Below, piece by piece: positions 41,694 to 50,264 of a stretch of 64,000 bases of DNA. A model generated the notes under the pieces. That model was not told the DNA's origin. It saw nothing but the letters and a program-made list of their open reading frames with translations, and made no database searches. Every line of letters begins with the position of its first letter. The first letter of the stretch is position 1. The stretch is from positions 1 through 64,000 of the forward strand of contig JAEUWI010000016.1 in NCBI GenBank assembly GCA_016791475.1, written 5' to 3'. The position numbers and the translations under genes were made by a program. The DNA comes from Candidatus Hydrogenedentota bacterium (GTDB taxonomy: Bacteria; Hydrogenedentota; Hydrogenedentia; Hydrogenedentales; JAEUWI01).

Positions 41694-42947
41694 CTATTTC
41701 TTCTCCGCGATCCGATACAGGTGCGTTTTGGTGCGGAGCAGCAGGGAATCCTCGGCGACGGCGGGTGATGCCCAGATTTCGCCGTCGAGCTGATTGCTTG
41801 CGAGCTCCTTGTACTCCCGGCCCGGCGCGATGATGGTCGTGGTCCCTTTTTTGTTCGAGAGGTAGATCCGGTCGGCGGTGGCCAGAAGCGAAGCGCTGTA
41901 TTTGACCTTCATCGGCACCGACCAGACCACGTTGCCCGTGGCGGCCTCCAGGCACTTCAGCACGCCCGGATCGCTCATGGTGTAGAGGAGATCGCCGACG
42001 AGCACGGGAGACGATTCGTGGGGCACGTCCTCGGTCATTTTCCAGACCACGTGGGTATCGGTTACGTCGCCCTCGCCGCCCTCACGAATGGCCCAGAGCT
42101 CCGTGCCGCCGGGAGGGCCTCCGGTGTTTACAAAAAGGATTCCATCGCCCTGGACGATGCGGGAGATCGTGCTGTCGTCCTTGTAGCGCACGCGCCAGAT
42201 CTCTTCGCCGGTTCGGGGATTGTGTCCAGTGACCAGGAGGGCGCCATTGCTCACGAGTTGCGTCATCCCGTCTATTTCCAGGAGCACGGGGGTCTGGTAG
42301 GACTTCATGTATACGCCCTGGATGCCGGTGTAGAGGTCCTTCGGGCGTTCATACATCCAGGCCGTCTCGCCGGTCTTTTTGTCCAGCGCGGCCATGAACT
42401 GCTTGTCGACGCCTTCGACGGTGATGATGACCCGATCTTCGAAGAGTACGGGCGACGATGCGGGGCCCTGCATGTGGTCGCAATTCAGGTCGGTGCGCCG
42501 CCAGAGGACTTCGCCGGACTGGGTGTCGATAGCGGCGGTGCCAAAGGTTCCATAGTGTACGTATGCCCGGCCCGACTCGATGACGGCGGAAGGCGTGGCA
42601 TAGGAATTCAGCGGGTTAATGCGCTGGGGCTCCGCGATTTCAAACACGGGGACGTCGTGAAGCACCGCGCCGGAGTTCAAGTCGACGCACACCGCATAAA
42701 GCACTGTGCCGTCTTCCTTCGCCGTCGTCAGCCAGACCTGATCGCCCAGCACCACCGGCGTGGAGAGGCCGAGGTCATGAATGGACGTTTTCCAAGCGAT
42801 GTTTTCCGTCTCCGACCAATGGAGGGGCAGCGCGGCGGCGTCGGTGTGTCCATCGGCCGTTGGTCCGCGCCAGTCCGGCCAGTCGGCGTGGGACAGGGCG
42901 GCGCACAGGCAAGTCGCGGCGGCAAGGATAGCGGTAAGGGGACGCAT
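41694..42947 (-). CDS. secreted PQQ-like beta-propeller protein
   Basis: About 417 residues from the ATG at 42947 (GGAGAGA upstream). A signal peptide ends near LSHA, followed by DWPDWRGPTADGH, the common start of this secreted propeller family. Propeller repeats such as AAIDTQSGEVLWRR, AALDKKTGETAWMY and KCLEAATGNVVWSV are PQQ/BamB-like blades with Trp docking. The catalytic residues of true quinoproteins are not evident, so it is probably a binding or scaffolding protein. Such proteins are abundant in planctomycete-like genomes. Confidence 0.9.
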   Translation of the reverse strand: MRPLTAILAAATCLCAALSHADWPDWRGPTADGHTDAAALPLHWSETENIAWKTSIHDLGLSTPVVLGDQVWLTTAKEDGTVLYAVCVDLNSGAVLHDVPVFEIAEPQRINPLNSYATPSAVIESGRAYVHYGTFGTAAIDTQSGEVLWRRTDLNCDHMQGPASSPVLFEDRVIITVEGVDKQFMAALDKKTGETAWMYERPKDLYTGIQGVYMKSYQTPVLLEIDGMTQLVSNGALLVTGHNPRTGEEIWRVRYKDDSTISRIVQGDGILFVNTGGPPGGTELWAIREGGEGDVTDTHVVWKMTEDVPHESSPVLVGDLLYTMSDPGVLKCLEAATGNVVWSVPMKVKYSASLLATADRIYLSNKKGTTTIIAPGREYKELASNQLDGEIWASPAVAEDSLLLRTKTHLYRIAEKK

Positions 42948-43162
42948 AGGAATCTCTCTCCGGATCAACGATGGACGATGCACAATCCTCGGCGCCCCGT
43001 GAATCTAGGGAAACGACGATATCGCAATATATTCGTACTCCGCGCGCGCATAGTCAAGTTAAGTCAACCATGGAAGTCGCGGCGGCATGGAGAAAACACG
43101 GAGAGGGAAAGAGTCGCGGTGCGAAAGTACACAAGCGTGGAGGGGATGGATTGTGTAATAAA

Positions 43163-43240
43163 TGGTCGGGGTGGTAGGATTCGAACCTACGGCCCCCTGC
43201 TCCCAAAGCAGGTGCGCTAACCGGACTGCGCTACACCCCG
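43163..43240 (-). tRNA. tRNA-Pro (anticodon TGG)
   Basis: On the minus strand the acceptor arm CGGGGTG pairs with CACCCCG, the anticodon arm is CCTGC-TTTGGGA-GCAGG with anticodon TGG, and the T arm holds GGTTCGAATCC. The discriminator A is followed by a genome-encoded CCA (43165-43163). Confidence 0.97.
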
Positions 43241-43346
43241 ACGAAGTGTGGCGCGGAGTATAGCACAGGATATCGGCGCGCTCCAATATTTCGCAGGGCC
43301 GGATTGTCAGGTCGCTTCTGCGGCGTTCATGTTTTGAGGAGGTGCG

Positions 43347-45386
43347 GTGCGCGCCAGGTTATATTCGGTTCTGAATCTCCAGGCGTGGCCCGCCGCCGGC
43401 GGACTGGCGCTTTTCTTTATTGCTCTGGAATGGTTGAAGGCCCAGCGCTCATCGCAGTGGGCCGGATTTCTGGCGCGGGATCTCGTCGGGGCGGGTCTGG
43501 CCTTTGTCGCCTATGCTTTCGCCATCATTCTCGTATTTTCAATCCTACGCTTTCTGCTTCATCGCGCCGACGTGACGGGGCGCGCCGTGGAATCAGCGTC
43601 GCTCCTTTGCGGTGGCCTGGTCGTGTGGGGACTGCTGAGCGTTCATCGAGAAGAGACCCCCACGCTGGATGATGTCATCGTCGCCACGGCTTTGATCGGG
43701 TGCAGCGGGGCGATGACGGTGGGGCAGGGGCGCTGGTGGTCCACGGCGCGCTTCGGCGGACTGCTGATCGCCCTCGGGCTATCGTCGCTCAGCGCGCTTG
43801 TGGCTGCGGGGGAGTACGCCCTCTTCCGTCCGGATCGGGCCACGCTGGTGACGATCTATCCGGCACTGTGGTCCTGCATGTCAGCGGTGCTGCTTTTTTC
43901 GACACAGATTCTGGCGCCGCGTCCGCGTGCGCTGCTTGCAACCGCGTTCGTAGTGATTGTTTTGCCGCCCGTAAGTACCGGAATCCTGCTGCGCCCGGTC
44001 GGGCGGGATGTCGACCGGCCCAACCTCGTGTTCATGGTGGCGGATACGCTTCGGGCCGACTATTGCAGCGCCTATGGCGGCCAGGTGCCCACGCCCAACC
44101 TGGAGCGACTGGCGGCGTCGGGCACGCGCTTCGACCGCAGCTATTCGCTGGCGCCCTGGACGCTGCCCTCCATGACGGGGCTGTTGTCGTCCCAGTATCC
44201 GCGCTCGCTTACGCCCGGCAGTGGCCACCCCGTGTGGAGTCTACAGATGAACCGTTACGAAGTGGATCTCAGCGAGCCCACGCTGCCCATGCGCCTGGAA
44301 GCGGCGGGTTACGTCACGGGTGCGGTAACGGCCAATGCGTTTTTGCCCTCGATTCCCGGCACGATGGAGGGGATCCAGACCCGGGCAAGTTCCCATCCGA
44401 TTCTTCTAATGGAAGAGGGCTACTTCGCCGCGCTGCCATTTCTGGGGGCGCTGGTGGAGGCGTGGTGTCCGGCCCTGGCCGAGATCCGGCCCCACAATAC
44501 GACGCGCGATCTGGACCATTACGCGCGGGCCTTCATCAGGCGCCACCGCAACCAGCCTTTCTTCCTCTGGGTGCACTACATCGATCCCCACGCGCCCTAC
44601 GACCCGCCCGAGTCTCTGCGCCGGGTCCATGAAGGGCCCTGGCCTTTCTTTCATCCCTATGCCGGTGGCGAGCAGTGGGGATTGCCCATTCTGGGGAAAA
44701 ACTTTGCCGTGGCCGAACCGGATCGAGATTACGTGAAATCGCTCTATGAAGGCGAAGTGGCCTATATTGATGAATATGCCGGCAAAATTCTCGACATGCT
44801 GAAGGCCGAAGGCGTTGCGGAAAACACCTACTTCTGCTTCACCTCAGATCATGGCGAAGAGTTGTGGGACCACGGGCAGTGGGGGCACGGGCAAGCCTTG
44901 TACGAAGAGCAATTGCACGTTCCCCTGATTCTCACCGGACCGGGCATCCAAGAACAGGTTGTTTCCGCGCCCGTGTCCGCCATTCATCTGATACCCACCC
45001 TGGCGGATATGCTCCAATTGCCCGCCGCCGACGCGTGGCGGGGCAAGAGTCTCGCTCCGCTGCTGCGCGGCGAAGTGGATGCGCCGCCGGCGGAGCCCAT
45101 CTTCGCTCAGGGCACGACAAACAAAACCGAGACGCCGATGCACACGGTAATCCTCGGTGACTATAAACTGATTCGCATCGCGGGCAGCGAGCTTGTTCAG
45201 CTTTATGACCTCGCCGCCGATCCCGACGAGCAGCGTGACCTCGCTGCGGAGCAGCCCGAGCGGGTCAAGGAACTGAGCGCATTGCTGGATACCTGGCTCG
45301 CGAGTTTTCCTTCGTTCTTCGAAGCGGAAGACCAGCCCTTCAATGAAGAGCTGGAACAGGGCCTGGAGGGCATGGGGTATTTGTAG
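43347..45386 (+). CDS. membrane-anchored sulfatase-fold enzyme with Thr nucleophile
   Basis: A 679-residue protein. Residues 1-215 hold about six transmembrane helices. The catalytic domain starts at RPNLVFMVADTLRADY (Asp233 metal site). At the place of the sulfatase Cys/Ser it has SLAPWTLPSMTGLLSSQYP, so Thr272 would be the nucleophile, as in phosphoethanolamine or lipoteichoic acid transferases of this fold. VHYIDPHAPYDP and FTSDHGEELWDHG complete the metal site. The start is GTG at 43347 behind GAGGAGG. A periplasmic transferase or phosphodiesterase is more likely than a sulfatase. Confidence 0.87.
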   Translation: MRARLYSVLNLQAWPAAGGLALFFIALEWLKAQRSSQWAGFLARDLVGAGLAFVAYAFAIILVFSILRFLLHRADVTGRAVESASLLCGGLVVWGLLSVHREETPTLDDVIVATALIGCSGAMTVGQGRWWSTARFGGLLIALGLSSLSALVAAGEYALFRPDRATLVTIYPALWSCMSAVLLFSTQILAPRPRALLATAFVVIVLPPVSTGILLRPVGRDVDRPNLVFMVADTLRADYCSAYGGQVPTPNLERLAASGTRFDRSYSLAPWTLPSMTGLLSSQYPRSLTPGSGHPVWSLQMNRYEVDLSEPTLPMRLEAAGYVTGAVTANAFLPSIPGTMEGIQTRASSHPILLMEEGYFAALPFLGALVEAWCPALAEIRPHNTTRDLDHYARAFIRRHRNQPFFLWVHYIDPHAPYDPPESLRRVHEGPWPFFHPYAGGEQWGLPILGKNFAVAEPDRDYVKSLYEGEVAYIDEYAGKILDMLKAEGVAENTYFCFTSDHGEELWDHGQWGHGQALYEEQLHVPLILTGPGIQEQVVSAPVSAIHLIPTLADMLQLPAADAWRGKSLAPLLRGEVDAPPAEPIFAQGTTNKTETPMHTVILGDYKLIRIAGSELVQLYDLAADPDEQRDLAAEQPERVKELSALLDTWLASFPSFFEAEDQPFNEELEQGLEGMGYL

Positions 45387-45596
45387 GACGGATAGCTGGA
45401 ATAGGACTGAATTGAAATCTATGTCTTTCCGCCTCTTTCCGGTTGGTCCGCTCCGCCCAAGGTCCGCAAATTGCTTCCCGTCTCGCGCAGGTTTACAATA
45501 GTGGACACGATTCATCCGGGGAACGTAAAACGCGCGCAACCTTCCACCCGCGCCGCGTCACACAAGCCCGAATTACCTGCGAAGGAGAAGAGCACC

Positions 45597-46631
45597 ATGT
45601 CCAAGAAAGTCCGAGTTGGCATCATCGCTTGCGGCGCCATTGCCGAGCGCCTCCACATCCCCGACTACGCCGCCTGCCCCCAGGCCGAACTGGTCGCCTT
45701 CTGCGACGTGGACAAGAGCCGCGCCGCGGGCGTGGCGGCGAAGTTCGCGCCGGAAGCCGCGATTTACACCGACTATAAGGCGTTGTTGAAGGACAAGAAT
45801 GTGGACGCGGTGTCCGTGTGCAGCCCGAACAAGTTCCACGGCGAAGTGACCATTGCGGCGTTGAAGGCGGGCAAGCACGTGCTCGTGGAAAAGCCCATGG
45901 CCATGAGCCTGCTGGAAGGGAAGAACATGGTGGCCGCCGCCAAAAAGGCGAAGAAGCTGCTCATGGTCAACCAGAGCCAGCGGAAATATATCGGTCACGT
46001 GAAGGCGAAGGAAGTGATGGACAGCGGCATCATGGGGAAGGTGCTCCACGTCACCGCCATGTTTGGCCATGAGGGTCCGGAATTCTGGAGTCCCACGGGC
46101 AAGTGGTTCTTCAAGAAGAAAGAGGCCCGCTTTGGCGCCATGGCCGATCTCGGCGTGCACAAGGCCGACCTGATCCGCTTCCTCACCGGGAAGGAGATCG
46201 TGGAGGTGAACGCCTTCTACGAAACGCTGGAGAAGAAGCGGGCCGACGTGGAAGACAACTTCGTGGCGTCCTTCAAGTTCGATGACGGTACCGTGGGCAC
46301 CCTGGCGGCCTCGTGGACGGTCAAGGGCCGCGATGCGAACTATGTGATCCTGCACTGCGCCAACGGCACGCTTGAAGTGGGCCTTCAGCCCGACAAGCCT
46401 CTGGTGGCCCACCTGCTCAATCCTAAATGCACCATCAACTTCGATCTGCCCGCACCGCCCACGAACTACGACGGTTCCTGGGGTCTGGACGTGGGCGGCG
46501 CATTCGTCCGCGCGATCCTGGGCGAGGAAGCGCCCTTCTGCACCGGTGAAGAGGGCCTGAAGAGTCTCGCGGTGATTCTGGCGTGCGAGAAGGCCGCCGA
46601 CACGAAGCGGACCGTGAAAGTTACGGTATAA
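45597..46631 (+). CDS. cytoplasmic Gfo/Idh/MocA family oxidoreductase
   Basis: A 344-residue dehydrogenase from the ATG at 45597 with AAGGAGAAG upstream. VGIIACGAIAERLHIPDY forms the Rossmann loop, then LVAFCDVD, SVCSPNKFHGE and the catalytic LVEKPMAM. GAMADLGVHKADLIRFLTG is the C-domain signature. Unlike the proteins at 15380 and 17807 it lacks a Tat signal and so works in the cytoplasm. The substrate could be an inositol or sugar. A strong terminator follows its stop. Confidence 0.92.
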   Translation: MSKKVRVGIIACGAIAERLHIPDYAACPQAELVAFCDVDKSRAAGVAAKFAPEAAIYTDYKALLKDKNVDAVSVCSPNKFHGEVTIAALKAGKHVLVEKPMAMSLLEGKNMVAAAKKAKKLLMVNQSQRKYIGHVKAKEVMDSGIMGKVLHVTAMFGHEGPEFWSPTGKWFFKKKEARFGAMADLGVHKADLIRFLTGKEIVEVNAFYETLEKKRADVEDNFVASFKFDDGTVGTLAASWTVKGRDANYVILHCANGTLEVGLQPDKPLVAHLLNPKCTINFDLPAPPTNYDGSWGLDVGGAFVRAILGEEAPFCTGEEGLKSLAVILACEKAADTKRTVKVTV

Positions 46632-46643
46632 TCACTGGACGTC

Positions 46644-46682
46644 GCGCCCGTGATCGCAACGGCGGTCACGGGCGCTTTTTTT
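46644..46682 (+). terminator. rho-independent terminator
   Basis: A perfect 10-bp stem GCGCCCGTGA/TCACGGGCGC with a 12-base loop is followed by seven T. It ends the Gfo/Idh transcript 13 bases after its stop, and the T-run abuts the aroB start. Confidence 0.93.
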
Positions 46683-46683
46683 C

Positions 46684-47796
46684 ATGAGCGAAAATGGTAA
46701 TTCAATGATCATCACAACCGTAAATGTAGAGCTTGGCGAACGCGCCTACCCCATCCACATCGGCAACGGCATCTTGTCGGAGTTGCCCGCGCTGGTAAAG
46801 CGTACGGGCATCAAGGGCCGCATCGGCATCGTCACCGACACCAACGTGGGTCCGCTCTATGCCGACCGCGTGAAAGCGCCCCTCGTGGAAGCGGGCCACC
46901 ATGTGGCCGTGCATGCGATGCAGGCGGGCGAGCCGTTCAAACGCATGGCCGCCGTGGAGGACATCTGCGGCACCTTTCTCGCAGAGGGTCTTGATCGCAC
47001 CAGCCTCATTCTTGCGCTGGGTGGCGGGGTCGTCGGCGATGTGGCGGGCTATGCCGCCGCTTCGTTCATGCGCGGCATTCCGTTTATTCAGATTCCCACC
47101 ACCATTGTGGCTCAGGTGGATTCCAGTGTGGGGGGGAAGACGGGGGTGAACCATCCCCTGGGAAAAAATACCATTGGCGCCTTCCACCAGCCCCTGGGCG
47201 TGCTTATCGATATGGACCTGCTTCAGTCTCTGCCGGATCGCGAGCTGCGCGCGGGACTTGCCGAGGCCATCAAGCACGGCATCATCGCGGATGAGAAACT
47301 ATTCGAGTTCATGGAGCGGAACGCCGCCGCGATTCTCGCGAAAGATCCCGAAGCCCTCGCCGTGCCGATTGTGCGTTCCTGCGAGATCAAGGCGGCCGTC
47401 GTCGCGGAGGACGAAAAGGAAAACGGCGCGCGGGCCAATTTGAACTATGGCCACACCTTCGGCCATGCCATAGAATCCGTCACGAACTACGAGAAATTCC
47501 TGCACGGCGAAGCCATCGCCATTGGCATGGTTGCAGCGGGCGCACTGGCGGTGGAACTGGGCATGGTGGGCGCCGACTTCGACGCGCGGCAGCGCAATAT
47601 ATTCAGCGCCTACGGTCTGCCCGTCTCCTGGGCCGGGTTGCCGGCGGACGAAGCCATCGACGCGATGCGCAAGGACAAGAAGGTCCGCGCGGGCACCATG
47701 AAGTTTATTGTGGCGGATCAAATTGGCCGCGTGGTGCAGCGAACTGATATAACGGAGGCACAGGTGCGCGCGGCCCTGGCCGCGGTGACCTGTTAA
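46684..47796 (+). CDS. aroB: 3-dehydroquinate synthase
   Basis: A 370-residue shikimate-pathway enzyme converting DAHP to 3-dehydroquinate. The NAD-binding LALGGGVVGDVAGYAA, PTTIVAQVDSSVGGKTGVNH and the zinc-site motifs AEAIKHG (Glu/Lys/His), GHTFGHAIE and HGEAIAIGM are present. Length is typical. The first ATG (46684) touches the upstream terminator; the ATG at 46705 (MIITTVNVELGERAYPI) fits homologues better and may be the real start. It is followed by a TPR gene after 20 bases. Confidence 0.95.
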   Translation: MSENGNSMIITTVNVELGERAYPIHIGNGILSELPALVKRTGIKGRIGIVTDTNVGPLYADRVKAPLVEAGHHVAVHAMQAGEPFKRMAAVEDICGTFLAEGLDRTSLILALGGGVVGDVAGYAAASFMRGIPFIQIPTTIVAQVDSSVGGKTGVNHPLGKNTIGAFHQPLGVLIDMDLLQSLPDRELRAGLAEAIKHGIIADEKLFEFMERNAAAILAKDPEALAVPIVRSCEIKAAVVAEDEKENGARANLNYGHTFGHAIESVTNYEKFLHGEAIAIGMVAAGALAVELGMVGADFDARQRNIFSAYGLPVSWAGLPADEAIDAMRKDKKVRAGTMKFIVADQIGRVVQRTDITEAQVRAALAAVTC

Positions 47797-47816
47797 CTTC
47801 CGAGAGGACGTACCCC

Positions 47817-48659
47817 ATGGTCTTTGGCGGCGAAACAGCCGACAGCTATTACGACGAAGGCGTTACCGCCAGCATGAAGGGCGAGACCGCCGCGGCGATC
47901 CGCCATTTCGAGAAGGTCCTCCAGCTTGATCCCTATCACGTCGCCAGTTGCCACCAGTTGGGCCGCTGCTATCAGCGTCAGGGAAAGCTCCAGCAGGCGG
48001 TGGAGTGCTTTTATCGCGCCATCAAGGCCAGGCCCAATCCCCTGCCGCCCCGCCTCGATCTGGGCTTTGCCCTGCTCGAAGGCGGCAATGGAACCAAGGC
48101 CCTCGATATATTCCAGGAGGTCCTCAAGGTCAAACCTGACAATGCCCGGGCGATGCTGGGACTCGGCTGCTGCGCTTTCGAAAAGGGCGAGTGGGACCTT
48201 GCCTTTACCATGGCCACGCAAGCCGTGACCAATGGCGGCGCCAACTTCGCCGCACTCTACCTCCAGGCCCGCGCCGCGCAGCTCGTCGGCTTCCACGATG
48301 TAGCCCTGACGGCCTTTGACCAGGCGGATGCCTTGCTGGAGCGCTCCGTCGAGGGCAGTCCCGAGCAGCCCGAGGCCCACTTTTTGCGGGGTGAGTTGTA
48401 CTTTGCCCGCAAGAATTTTGTCGCCGCGCTGGCGGCCTTTCAGACCGCCCAGAGCCATATGGATACGGCGGTGCACTACTACTCTTATGGCGAGCATTTT
48501 GAACTGGCCGACGTCCTCGAACGGCGGGGCATGTGCCTCCTGCGCCTCGATCGTTATGCCGATGCACGGGAGCTGTCGGTCGATATCGTTGCCCTTCGCC
48601 CGAAGAGCCGCGTGGCGGCGCTGCTGGCCGGTTCGGGCGCCGAAAAGCCCCCGGCATGA
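47817..48659 (+). CDS. TPR-repeat protein
   Basis: A 280-residue protein of consecutive tetratricopeptide repeats: AAAIRHFEKVLQLDPYHVAS, QQAVECFYRAIKARPNPLPP, TKALDIFQEVLKVKPDNARA and further repeats to about residue 260. No signal or membrane segment is seen. It sits between aroB and a gene of unknown function whose ATG overlaps its stop (ATGA), so the three form an operon. TPRs suggest a partner-binding role. Confidence 0.88.
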   Translation: MVFGGETADSYYDEGVTASMKGETAAAIRHFEKVLQLDPYHVASCHQLGRCYQRQGKLQQAVECFYRAIKARPNPLPPRLDLGFALLEGGNGTKALDIFQEVLKVKPDNARAMLGLGCCAFEKGEWDLAFTMATQAVTNGGANFAALYLQARAAQLVGFHDVALTAFDQADALLERSVEGSPEQPEAHFLRGELYFARKNFVAALAAFQTAQSHMDTAVHYYSYGEHFELADVLERRGMCLLRLDRYADARELSVDIVALRPKSRVAALLAGSGAEKPPA

Positions 48660-49318
48660 GCGAGATCAACCTGCAACTGGTTCGGGAGTTCTTCGAGCTG
48701 AACCGGTTCAGTGTGTTGACCCACTGGCGCCATGGCGACGAGCGGGCAAAGGCCAGTGAGGATGCGTCTTTGCTTTTCGTGGAACATCTTCGTGGAGACG
48801 AGGGAGGTCGAGCGCCATTCCTGCTTTCCGGCGCCACCATACAATCGGTTCAGCGCGCGGTGGTGGAGGTGCGGGCCTGGCACGGGGATCGTTTTTATCC
48901 GTCGGTTATAGAGTCCAGCCCGATTCTGGCCCACGTGGCCTCGCGCGAGGTGGAAGATCTCGCCCGCGAAGCTTTTGGCGGCGCCGATTTCACGACGATT
49001 CTGGTGATCTCGGAGTTGCCCGCATCCGCCGTTCCACGCACCCGCGCGCTCCAGTTGCTTCAGGCGCTGGGCATCGGCCACGTTCTCGAATTTGGCGCGC
49101 TCCTGGCCGCGCTGGCGGGGCAGTTGAGCGGCCACGGAAACTATGCCCCTTCCCATACCCTTCAGACGCTCCGTTTACTCAAGCGTTACGATCTGCTGCG
49201 ACGCCAGCAGCTTGAGCTGCCCTTTCCACAGGAGCCGCTTCATGCCGGCCCTCCGATGGGTGTGGAATCAGACCTCGGACGGCAGCGCGAGATTGTGGAA
49301 GAGTTCGAAAGCGACTGA
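48656..49318 (+). CDS. conserved-looking protein of unknown function
   Basis: A 220-residue protein starting in the ATGA overlap with the TPR gene. No known family is recognised. It begins MSEINLQLVREFFELNRFSV, which looks like an N-terminal helix and strand. The middle (LLSGATIQSVQRAVVEVRAW, FTTILVISELPASAVPRTRA) suggests an alpha/beta fold of about 130 residues. A basic helical tail follows (TLRLLKRYDLLRRQQLELPF). It is cytoplasmic, and coupling to the TPR gene suggests the two proteins act together. Confidence 0.75.
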   Translation: MSEINLQLVREFFELNRFSVLTHWRHGDERAKASEDASLLFVEHLRGDEGGRAPFLLSGATIQSVQRAVVEVRAWHGDRFYPSVIESSPILAHVASREVEDLAREAFGGADFTTILVISELPASAVPRTRALQLLQALGIGHVLEFGALLAALAGQLSGHGNYAPSHTLQTLRLLKRYDLLRRQQLELPFPQEPLHAGPPMGVESDLGRQREIVEEFESD

Positions 49319-49343
49319 TCCCGTCCGATTGCGCCGGTCTATT

Positions 49344-49943
49344 TCAGACGCGCCGACGCCATGACAAGATTCCCGCGAGACCCATCAGCATCACCGTGCT
49401 CGTCGCTGGTTCGGGAATGGGGAATGGCGGGTTGGGATCGGGGGTCTGATAGCTGGAGGCTTTGGAGTATTGAAGGCGGAAAAGCCAGTCCTCAGGATCG
49501 GCGGGCGGCGTGTCGCCCGTCGATTTCCACGAAAGAATATCGTCGATCTGAAGCGCCGGTCCTTTTGATCGGAAGTTCACGTCTCCGGCTCCGTGTGTAT
49601 TCCCCTCCGGGCCGGAAGCGGCTACGCCGTTGGAGATTTTCGATTTCGGGGTGTCCTGTTCAGGAGTGTCCAGCGTACTAATCGAGGTACGGGGCGGCGC
49701 GGGATCTCCAATCCAAGTGAGGGCGGATTCGAAAAGCTGGAGCGGGGGCGGAGCAATGGCAATGCCCGAACCTGCGGATTCTCCTGACCAGCTCCCGTGT
49801 AGCGTCATTCCGCGCTCCAGGGTCTGACCCGTTCCATGCTCCTCCCGCTCCGATCCCAGTGTGGTTGCACCCGCATTTGTCTCCGCCAATACCGTGCCCA
49901 GCAGTATTGCGAAGAGGGTCAACCCGCGACATCCCTTCTTCAC
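49344..49943 (-). CDS. PEP-CTERM sorted surface/extracellular protein
   Basis: A 199-residue protein with a signal peptide (residues 1-25) and a classical PEP-CTERM tail at 175-198: PIPEP, a hydrophobic helix (TVMLMGLAGIL) and a Trp-Arg-Arg-Arg end. In characterised systems exosortase EpsH/XrtA cleaves and sorts such proteins to the exopolysaccharide. The middle is low-complexity with many Ser, Thr, Gly and Pro. Exosortase is not in the window. A sigma-54-type promoter and three hairpins lie upstream. Confidence 0.9.
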   Translation of the reverse strand: MKKGCRGLTLFAILLGTVLAETNAGATTLGSEREEHGTGQTLERGMTLHGSWSGESAGSGIAIAPPPLQLFESALTWIGDPAPPRTSISTLDTPEQDTPKSKISNGVAASGPEGNTHGAGDVNFRSKGPALQIDDILSWKSTGDTPPADPEDWLFRLQYSKASSYQTPDPNPPFPIPEPATSTVMLMGLAGILSWRRRV

Positions 49944-49957
49944 AGCACGCCTACCTT

Positions 49958-50031
49958 TCTGGTGGTGTAATCACCACGGGGTATTGGCGGTATCCCAAGA
50001 CCGCCAATCCCAGACTCTCTCTCAAGAGAGG
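49958..50031 (-). other. leader of the PEP-CTERM mRNA with three hairpins
   Basis: Between the sigma-54 promoter and the ribosome binding region lie GTGGTG-TAAT-CACCAC (49962-49977), ATTGGCGGT-N8-ACCGCCAAT (49983-50008) and a CTCTCT/AGAGAG hairpin (about 50015-50030). Their stacked position suggests mRNA stability or attenuation control. Confidence 0.6.
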
Positions 50032-50034
50032 GTG

Positions 50035-50054
50035 AAGCATAGGGAGTGCCAAAT
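50035..50054 (-). promoter_or_regulatory. sigma-54 promoter of the PEP-CTERM gene
   Basis: On the minus strand TTTGGCAC (50053-50046) and ATGCTTC (50040-50034) give GG and GC dinucleotides exactly 10 bases apart, matching the -24/-12 consensus TTGGCAC-N5-TTGC except one base. Transcription would start near 50025, about 80 bases before the start codon. PEP-CTERM genes are known to be driven by PrsK/PrsR with sigma-54 in other bacteria. Confidence 0.8.
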
Positions 50055-50264
50055 TTCCGTCTGTAGTGTAAGATGTTGCTACTTATGGAGTTTTTGGCGT
50101 ATCACGGCGCTGTTCTGGCGGTAATCGCGATGAACAGGGGCAGGAATTGAAGAGGTGTTGTCAGATTTGACCAATCATTTACGCGGCATGTCGGCACTCC
50201 ACGGTGACCGGTACCCAAACTTGAACTGGGCGCCGTCCCGCCGGGGACGGTCGAAACCATCGAC

